Positions 51,501 through 64,000 of a stretch of DNA of 64,000 nt are shown here, piece by piece. The first letter of the stretch is position 1, and every line of letters starts with the position of its first letter. Origin of the DNA: Sitta carolinensis (taxonomy: Eukaryota > Chordata > Aves > Passeriformes > Sittidae); contig CM063288.1 of NCBI GenBank assembly GCA_032173965.1, positions 26,444,001 through 26,508,000 on the forward strand, read 5' to 3'. The notes under the pieces were generated by a model. That model was given only the letters and a program-made list of their open reading frames with translations, had not been told where the DNA came from and did no database searches. The position numbers were made by a program, and so were the translations under genes.

Positions 51501-52711
51501 CCACAGAAGCACAAGCAACACAACCTTCGCTTCAAGGCTAAGAATTGTACAGCACAAGGCCAAGAATCAGATTTTCAAAATCTTAAAAAAATAGAGCATA
51601 TCTTCATCACGTTTGCAGAACTGAAGTCTTAAGAGTACCTCCCATTGTAATTAAATTTAAGTGCATAGGCACAAATACTTTTGCCATTGAAACTCCGACT
51701 ACACAAACATTAAGTATGTAAAAGTAATGGAAAAATTAGGCAGTCCTTGTGTACAATAACGTTTCTTGCATTTGGCAAATGCAAGAAAAGCTGCCATTTG
51801 TTGTATCTCTTGCAGCAACAGCACAAACACCTCTGATATTTTTGTGACAAAAATTAATACACTACAAATCAAAGAATGAGGAAAAATGTTTCTAAATTTT
51901 ATATAAAAACATATGATTTTATATAAAAATTATGATCTAAATAACCTCATAAAAAATTCTACAGGTATAAATCTTCTGTGCTGAAACTGTCTATGGTGAA
52001 CTACACCAGAAAAGCACCAAAAAATGGCACCTGTGGTGTTAAAGACATTATGCAGAGACCACAAGAACACAAGTAAATCACCACCTGAATGATGTTTTAT
52101 GTCAGAAGAACACTCTGCAGAAGAGCATTCATGCACAGAAATCCCCCCAAATAAGATCTGGCAATATCTGATTAAAAAAAAACATTAAAGGCTCCTCTCC
52201 CTCAATACATACACAGGTGTCCTGTGTCCCTGTGCCTTTATTTGTCACATTTAGTCACGAAGAAATGCCACCTCATTTTCACCTGTTCTGAACCTCTCCT
52301 ACTCCAATGCATATCACAAAGTATTCTTTTTTTAAGGGGCTAACACAATAAAACATTAATTTCTTCAGCACTGTAGCAGGACATGATTACTGACGGTCAT
52401 CACTACATGTAACATCTGGATATTCATCAGTTCAAAACTGAATGGCACAGGAATCCAAGGGAAGATTGTACATTCTTAAAAGACACGATGCATTACTCTA
52501 AAGGCAAGAAAAAACCCCTGCATTGATGAAACAGCATATTTTAAACACATCAGAGTGGATGTAAAGGAAGCACCTACAGGACAAAGCATTCATACCTCAC
52601 CTGAAAAACCTGATCATTTGTTTCTGATTCTCCTGTAGCATTACAGCTGCCTATGAACAAATCGGTAGATCCTTCCATAGCAATATCATGGTTAGCTCCA
52701 CTTTCTTCCAT
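24225..52711 (-). CDS. CARF: CARF, calcium-responsive transcription factor (gene span, 14 coding exons)
   Basis: CARF (formerly ALS2CR8) is a nuclear DNA-binding protein that recognises the calcium-response element CaRE1 of the BDNF promoter and supports neuronal, activity-dependent transcription. The sequence shows 14 coding exons on the minus strand. All junctions are AG/GT and phase-compatible. They total 2208 nt including the stop, so 735 residues; human CARF is about 725. The conserved core (about residues 195-507) includes the motifs [64 protein letters not shown] and [20 protein letters not shown], which match what I recall of the human protein almost residue for residue. The N-terminal 190 and C-terminal 200 residues are much more divergent. 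No frameshift was found in the first 13 exons. The gene is head to head with WDR12, as in human. Only the last exon is doubtful. Confidence 0.95.
27726..27773. repeat. short near-tandem duplication
   Basis: TTTTATCAAATGTTTTCAG is followed, a few bases on, by TTTTATCAAATGTTTCAGTT. The two copies differ by one base and lie in the long CARF intron 13. Confidence 0.8.
30180..30202. repeat. C-run / A-run low complexity in CARF intron 13
   Basis: About ten C are followed by about fourteen A. A/C-rich words flank it. Confidence 0.85.
32256..32622 (-). CDS. CARF: CARF coding exon 13
   Basis: This 367-nt exon encodes [20 protein letters not shown], a Ser/Gly/Ala/Gln-rich activation-type segment, and [20 protein letters not shown]. 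Human has [20 protein letters not shown]. The exon ends in phase 1 at CACTTA/GTAAGC. Reading through the donor would give only six more residues before a stop. Confidence 0.93.
33608..33738 (-). CDS. CARF: CARF coding exon 12
   Basis: The acceptor is GGCACTGTAG and the donor CTTCAG/GTACTC, in phase 0. It encodes [19 protein letters not shown] and then [17 protein letters not shown], matching human LLSSLSSFQPKIFTQLQ. The open frame runs past the acceptor into intron, so a plain ORF call overextends it. Confidence 0.94.
33853..33886. repeat. (TA)n-rich microsatellite in CARF intron 12
   Basis: Alternating TA and CA units lie near 33858-33880. It inflates an open frame that overlaps CARF exon 12. 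Confidence 0.75.
37273..37348 (-). CDS. CARF: CARF coding exon 11
   Basis: This 76-nt exon encodes [20 protein letters not shown], against human [20 protein letters not shown], and ends with a few more residues. The acceptor is GCTTTCAG and the donor GATG/GTAGGA, in phase 1. Confidence 0.92.
38330..38492 (-). CDS. CARF: CARF coding exon 10
   Basis: The exon encodes [20 protein letters not shown], then [19 protein letters not shown], and ends YNSESIPAT at ACG/GTATGT in phase 0. It is the last strongly conserved block of the protein. Confidence 0.96.
38887..39120 (-). CDS. CARF: CARF coding exon 9
   Basis: The exon is 234 nt, encoding [20 protein letters not shown], an acidic [13 protein letters not shown] segment, and [18 protein letters not shown]. 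The acceptor is CTTGCTAG and the donor CTAAG/GTACAG. It aligns with human [20 protein letters not shown] and the LEEEETAVRDEN segment. Confidence 0.96.
39470..39508. repeat. poly-A run (39 A) in CARF intron 8
   Basis: An uninterrupted A homopolymer on the plus strand lies 67 bases from the CARF exon 8 donor. Confidence 0.95.
39575..39718 (-). CDS. CARF: CARF coding exon 8
   Basis: The exon encodes [20 protein letters not shown], then [18 protein letters not shown]. It is almost invariant compared with human. The acceptor is CTTGGAAG and the donor CTCAG/GTGAAA, in phase 2. A 39-base homopolymer lies in the following intron, starting 67 nt beyond the donor. Confidence 0.96.
40620..40740 (-). 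CDS. CARF: CARF coding exon 7
   Basis: The acceptor ends GTTTCCAG and the donor reads GCAAG/GTAAGA. The exon encodes [18 protein letters not shown] and ends [10 protein letters not shown]. It is 121 nt, entering in phase 1 and leaving in phase 2, and is strongly conserved with human CARF. The Arg/Lys-rich stretch and the conserved cysteines belong to the DNA-binding family domain. Confidence 0.95.
41144..41706 (+). mobile_element. avian endogenous retrovirus solo LTR (ERVL-like) in CARF intron 6
   Basis: The stretch begins TGATGGTTTTGACTAGGATA and runs through GATAACACGGGGATG, CCATACCATATGGCATCATG and CAGCATATAGAGCTG. It ends with GTGATTTCCAGCTG and TCAAACCACG. It matches a very common bird LTR that I recognise from memory; its exact library name is uncertain. 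The promoter-like CATATA lies mid-element. It reads on the plus strand, antisense to CARF. No clear target-site duplication was seen, and there is no coding region. Confidence 0.75.
42932..43121 (-). CDS. CARF: CARF coding exon 6 (conserved core)
   Basis: The exon encodes [20 protein letters not shown] and continues through [19 protein letters not shown] to [13 protein letters not shown]. It ends in phase 1 at GCAG/GTAACT. This is nearly identical to human and lies in the CaRF family domain. The acceptor is CCATGAG; a different AG two bases downstream would break the frame. Confidence 0.96.
46968..47052 (-). CDS. CARF: CARF coding exon 5
   Basis: This is an 85-nt exon with acceptor CTTTTTTCAG and donor GAG/GTGGGC, ending in phase 0. 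It encodes [20 protein letters not shown] and then ARRLRNCE. Human has LQPLSSNTPIWACRLRSCE at this point. Confidence 0.9.
47375..47400. repeat. poly-A run (26 A) in CARF intron 4
   Basis: A homopolymer lies between CARF exons 4 and 5, 56 bases from the exon 4 donor. Confidence 0.95.
47456..47585 (-). CDS. CARF: CARF coding exon 4
   Basis: The exon is 130 nt and ends in phase 2 at ACCAG/GTAGGT. It encodes [10 protein letters not shown], then [19 protein letters not shown], matching human SNYILHPQTSFPLPKKSVT. The acceptor is preceded by an uninterrupted run of 21 T on the minus strand (47612-47592), only a few bases from the AG. Confidence 0.9.
47592..47612. repeat. poly-A run (21 A), poly-T tract of a CARF acceptor
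   Basis: On the minus strand this is the polypyrimidine tract of the exon 4 acceptor, followed by GTAAAG and the exon. Confidence 0.95.
49772..49892 (-). CDS. CARF: CARF coding exon 3
   Basis: The acceptor ends CTTACAG and the donor reads CAGG/GTGAGT, ending in phase 1. It encodes [20 protein letters not shown] and then a [14 protein letters not shown] motif. The human exon carries MAQVIIPQGQLVDV at the same place. Confidence 0.93.
50805..51026 (-). CDS. CARF: CARF coding exon 2
   Basis: The exon has 74 codons in phase 0, with acceptor CTGTGAAAG and donor ATG/GTGAGT. It begins [17 protein letters not shown], against human HLICMDSRDSSFGQNDS, and ends [13 protein letters not shown]. The middle of the exon is very GC-rich and codes a Pro/Ala/Arg/Ser linker where human has a Gln/Asn/Thr-rich one. 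Its composition is unlike that of the AT-rich introns around it. Confidence 0.9.
52601..52711 (-). CDS. CARF: CARF coding exon 1 (start codon)
   Basis: The exon runs 52722-52601, with an acceptor ending TTTTCAG and a GTGAGG donor. The ATG at 52711-52709 opens 37 codons starting MEESGANHD and ending NDQVFQ. Human exon 1 likewise starts MEQSND and ends AQVFE at the same junction. Eleven bases of 5' UTR precede the ATG, so at least one non-coding exon must lie further right. The exon ends in phase 0. Confidence 0.85.
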
Positions 52712-52722
52712 TACAAGATGAC

Positions 52723-55700
52723 CTGAAAAGGTTATACAAGTTCATTTTAGCCTTTTGCCAGGAGATTGCCAGAGGTGTTGATTGTCTTCAGGTCTTACAA
52801 ATTTAGTTTTACGAGTTCTAATGCTGTTGCAAGATAACAGCAAAGTTCTCAAGAAATCCTTGCCTCCTTATCACTTTATTACTCACTGCGGAAAAATTTC
52901 AGTGTGTTGCTGCAGGAGTACAGCTTAGCCTTTTACACGAGACATACTGCTTGATTTGTCATTGCACATACAGATACAAAACACACATACACCCTCCCAC
53001 CATTTTCATCTGAGTAAGTCCAAAAGCACTGAACTAACAACCACACACATCTAGAGAACACTTGATATTTAAGCACATGCCAGCAGTGCTTTATAAATAC
53101 ATTAGTCACCTTCTTCCATAATCACCAGACAGAATTTGCATTATGCAACTCTGTCATGCAGACATCTTGAAGAAAATCAAATCAATTTGTTTTAAAGGCT
53201 TATAAGACAACATATAAATGAAATAAAATTATTATTGTTAATATACAGTGGTATGCTTTGGGCAGGAAAAACACCAGATATATAAAATAAAATTTGGCAT
53301 TAATCACATGGTGAAAGACAAAAAGACAAGACTCCCAGCACTTCAGAGATCTACCTCCTATCCCAAAGAAAGCTTCAAGATACTCAGTTGCCCATTACAA
53401 ACCTTCAAACAGACAGATAATATTGGACAATGCATTGGCACATCCACAGGATAATGCTCTCATGCATACAGCACACCCTTTAAAGCAGCGACCAAGCCCA
53501 AACACTCACAAGCAAGAGCATAAAATGACAATTAATTTGGCCCCTACCTAGCAAGAGTATATCTATATTAGACTACACACATAGCATACCCAACCGAAGA
53601 GAAGAAAACTCCTGTAGTTTGGGGTGAAGGAGGGGGAAGGGTGGTCACGATTTTTCCCTTCAGTATTTATTTTAAAGACAGGCTGCATTATATTAGCACA
53701 TGACTCCTACCAGCTGTATCTTCTTCACCACACCACACAAGTAAATTCCTTAAGATGGACTCTCTTGGCTGTGGTATTTCAACTGTTTACAGCTTTTGTA
53801 AGGAGACTATAACAGGCTAGAGAGTAACTTCAAAAGAACTGTACAACTCTTAAAGCACAGACTTATTCTGCTTTGCAAAGGTATAAAGGACACAGGCGAA
53901 GTAAATCCACATCTCCTTGGCTTTTGAAGCTGAATAAACCATCCTGCTGATACAAACAACACTGAGAAGTTAAGCTGCTCATATGCTCAATATATTAATA
54001 CTTTAATCTAAAGCAGATTTATTTTTCCATTCAATTTTCAAGTGATGACACTCTAGACCAAGTTCCAAATGAAGTTACCTCATGTTTACCAAATATTTTT
54101 GAGCTTTGGATCTGAGAACAATTATAAAATGTTTCAGTTACAATGTTTGAAGCATCTTAGCAGCAAAAGAAAAAAAACAAAAAACAAAAAACAAAAAAAA
54201 ACAACCCAGAAAACTAGATTTCATCATCACTCAACCATTTCCTCTCGGTTCAAAGATGCAAGGAAGAGACGGCAGTTTCACCACCAAAGCAGCACATTTA
54301 GTTCATCGAGATAAACAGAGTTTGTTCCAGAGATACTGATGGCATGTACTCTGAGCATGCTGGAGCACAACAACAGAACACAAGGACAGCTCTACAGGGA
54401 CAGACCAATGATCCAGGCAGCCCAACATCCTGTATCTAACAACAGTTAATAACAAAGCTCAGGGGAAAAAAATCCAGCGGTAGGGTAAATACACAGGGAT
54501 ATTTATCCAGCTTCCTTTCATAAGCAGCCCAGAAATACCTGAAGTTTTATATCTGTGTTTAAAATAATCCCAGTGGTACAGTTTTGCCTAATCACTGTTG
54601 TAACCCAGGCAAACCACTGGCATGCACTTCACTTGGACAATCAACTTCGTGGTTTAACCATTCAGGTTTCATTAACCTAAGTGCTTGTGTGCAACCACAA
54701 AGACTATTACTTTTTGTCTTAAAAAAATATGTTTCTACAGAGGTGTACAAGTACAGACACAGTTAACATATCTTATTGTCCTATAAATATTGCTTACCAA
54801 TTCCCCAAACAGGAGAGTTAAATCTTGCATATTTATGTATAGGTATTGGACATTTTGTCATGAACATGTAAATAACACATAAGTATCTCTTCATAAACAT
54901 TAAGTGAGCACCACAAAAATTCACACAGTAATGCCACTGTATTAGGCATTTAACAGTCAGCTGAAGGAGAAATAGGGAAGTTTAGTGTAGTGTACAGTGG
55001 GAAGAAGAGCTGCATCCTCAAAGCACACAGGCAGTTAGTTCTCCATGCCTCAGCTTTAGCCTTAACACAACTCCACCCCCACCACTCTATAGGCTGCTTC
55101 CCCAGGGCCATTTCCAACACATGGATTAGTGTATTTTAACACCACAGGTCTATTTCCTTCACCCTGCTTCCATTTGGGAAGCACTTTTCTCAAATAAAGG
55201 GAAATCTGTGGCCATTGTTGTCTTTGGTTCACCTCTACAAAGAGAGCAAGCAGCCACAGAAACTGCTAGCACAAGCAAACACGATAACCATCATAAGCAC
55301 CGCATGCAGGGTGTTGGTTGTACTTAACAGAAAATACAGCTGAATGCTTCACCATCTCTTTTGGGTTTTCTGCACAATGTTGCAGAGGTTTTACAAGAAG
55401 ACTTCAGATAACTGCATAGCTTACAGCAATCAAAATACGCTGTCTGAAAAAGCTCCCTCTCTGAGGGCATTTCTCTACAACCATTCACAGTGGAACAAAT
55501 TCACAAGGGCATGAATTACAGTAAAACATGTCAGGGAGCAAATTACGGCATAGCGATACTCCCCAGGAAAGGAATTACAATTAGCTTTGTCAACTTGTAC
55601 CAGGTTTGAGACTCAGCATTATCTCTATCATGGAAGAGGAGGCAGATGCTGTTAAGAACACATAGAAAATCTAGAGACTTATACGCAAAAGGTTTCACAA

Positions 55701-55990
55701 GTCAGTTTTTTGTAGACAACACCAATAAGTGGAAAACGCACCTATGTCGATTTCACTGACAAACAACGTTAGGTCTTTGAAATATGCTTAAGAAACAGAT
55801 GAGATTTCAGAGTCTCACGAAACTTCAAACACTCCACACCCGCCTGCTCCAACAACCCGAGTCACCGCTCAGGGAGCCCCCGGCTGCTCCCCAGAGGCCA
55901 CGAAGGACTGTCAAAAAGGTTGGGGAAAAAATTTACGCACAACGCAAGCACACAGCACGTCCTCACACAAGCCGCCTTCTCCCGAAACAC
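52723..55990. other. CARF: CARF 5' intron, no coding sequence seen
   Basis: The sequence between the first coding exon of CARF and the shared CpG island contains an old repeat remnant near 54.4 kb and otherwise AT-rich DNA. Non-coding 5' exons may lie here but cannot be recognised. Confidence 0.5.
54393..54470. repeat. old interspersed repeat remnant (CR1/L3-like)
   Basis: The words GACAGACCAATGATCCAGGC and AGCCCAACATCCTGTATCTA resemble an ancient sauropsid LINE-derived repeat that reads 'accaatggtccatctagccc...'. The family assignment is from memory and tentative. It lies between the CARF start and the shared promoter. Confidence 0.4.
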
Positions 55991-56110
55991 CAAACTCACT
56001 TACAGCTTCTTTTTAAGTCCACCGCGCGTTGGGTTTACTACTTCTAGTAGGCAGTTTATTGTGGGTGTGTCTCTTGACAAGCAGAGAAACGCAACGCGAG
56101 TGGCTCCGAG
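55990..56110 (-). other. CARF: possible CARF 5' non-coding exon end
   Basis: A strong minus-strand donor, AAGCT/GTAAGTGAG, lies at the edge of the shared CpG island (exon side from about 56004 upward). It could end the first non-coding CARF exon, which then splices to the acceptor at 52722. This is inference only; the transcription start is not visible. Confidence 0.35.
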
Positions 56111-56586
56111 CAGAGACGAGCACTCCGGCGGCCCCGGGCGCCGCACGGGGCACGGCTCAGGAGCCGCCACAGGAGCCGCCCCCGCAGGAGCCGCCCCCGC
56201 CCCTGCAGGGGCCCGGAACGCGCCCGACGCGCCCCCCGCGCCACAGCCCTGGGGAGCGCGGAGGGCGCCTCAGCCCGCGCCCGGCGCACCGCACCGCTCG
56301 GCACCACAGCCCCGCGGCGGCGGCGGCAGGTGCGGGCCGGGGCCCCGCGGCGGCGGCTCGGGGAGAGATGCCGGCGGCGCGTTACTGCACCTGGGCCCGG
56401 CTCCCTCAGCCCCGCCGCCATGCGCGCCTCCGCTCCGCGCACGCGCGCCCGCCCTCAGCGCAGAGCGGGGCGGGGGCGCGCGAGGGGCGCCGGGAAGGCG
56501 GGGGCGCGCGGCCTCTCGGGAGCGCGGCGGGCGCGGCACGCGGGCGGGGCGCGGTCCCGAGGGGGCTCGGCCGGGGCGCGCCGCGA

Positions 56587-56592
56587 CACGTG
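56587..56592. promoter_or_regulatory. E-box CACGTG in WDR12 promoter
   Basis: A perfect palindromic E-box lies just upstream of the WDR12 start codon. WDR12 and the other PeBoW subunits are known MYC targets in mammals, so this is a plausible MYC/MAX site. Confidence 0.5.
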
Positions 56593-56620
56593 GTGGGTGC
56601 CGGTATCGCGACCGGCAGCG

Positions 56621-63367
<6,747 letters not shown>

Positions 63368-64000
63368 GTAAGAATCCAAAGAGCCAATTACTTGATTTAT
63401 ACATATGGTGTTTAAGAAGAGAGCTAAAAGCAGTCATGGGCTGTTACTTCCTTATGCTTAAAGCTAGAAGAGAACAGGCAGTCGTAGTTGTGCTGTGTTT
63501 GCTGTCAGGGTGGTGGTGTCACAGGCACTGCGGCATGTTCCCACACTCTGCAAAGGGGAAGGGTGGGAGCAGGAGCTCTGTGGCTTTAACTGAGCCTTAC
63601 AGTGATTTTCCAAACAAGGACAGATGAGAACAGCACTGCACTTTACTCAGGAAATAAATGTTCCAAGGTAGTCTTCTGCCATTAGGACTAAAGCAGCAGC
63701 TTGAAGTAAAGCTGGGTCGTGGCAGTCAGTACGTGTAGAAGGGGAAAACTGTACAATTCTTTATAGCAAGCTGTTCTGCTACTGAAGTGGGACACATGTA
63801 TTTAAAATCACAAAAACCCCCATTCTTGAATGTTCAAGATTCTCAGTGTGGCTCCTGTTCACTGTAAAAGTCAGGAAAAGCTTTAGCAACTTTACTGCAC
63901 AAGTTTCACTTCTAATTTTAAGAGAAGAGTAGGAGACAAAATTGCTTCTGCATTTTGATTCTGGGTTTTAGTCATGCATAAACAGTTCATTAGTCACTAC
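63368..64000 (+). other. WDR12: WDR12 last intron, running off the window
   Basis: No sequence coding for the expected C-terminal segment was seen. The final exon must lie beyond the right edge. Confidence 0.7.

Overview
The window looks like a piece of a bird genome: an AT-rich vertebrate background, short introns, two CpG islands, a CR1 LINE fragment and several LTR-type repeats of kinds I know from birds. No bacterial genes, CRISPR arrays or tRNA genes were seen. The two genes that can be named, CARF and WDR12, are head to head, as on human chromosome 2q33. The exact species cannot be told from the sequence.

Right part (24.2-64 kb). CARF, a calcium-responsive transcription factor, lies on the minus strand. 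Fourteen coding exons could be reconstructed between 52711 and 24225; the splice phases agree throughout and predict 735 residues (human about 725). WDR12, a ribosome-biogenesis WD40 protein, starts at 56621 on the plus strand. Twelve exons are visible; the last, about 25 codons, lies beyond the right edge. The two genes share a GC-rich island at about 56.06-57.08 kb. WDR12 as given has two single-base frameshifts, one inserted base in exon 9 and one missing base in exon 12. Otherwise its frame is well preserved, so consensus or assembly errors are the likeliest cause.

Middle part (18-24 kb). Just beyond the CARF poly(A) signal, the minus strand carries exon-like blocks (19107-19171, 18911-19006, 18271-18620, and a weaker one at 23946-24056). 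The first three have plausible splice sites, and the first two join in phase. The product was not recognised. This stretch also holds a solo LTR with a perfect 6-bp target duplication (20149-20515), a second LTR-like element with an internal tandem duplication (about 21508-22015), and a further avian repeat (about 22797-23205).

Left part (1-18 kb). It is mostly non-coding. A CpG island at about 4.86-5.28 kb, with a minus-strand splice donor at 5048, sits where conserved gene order predicts the NBEAL1 promoter. No NBEAL1 coding exon was found inside the window. A stretch rich in TAAT motifs near 8.2-8.4 kb may be a conserved enhancer. The remainder is intergenic sequence with simple repeats.
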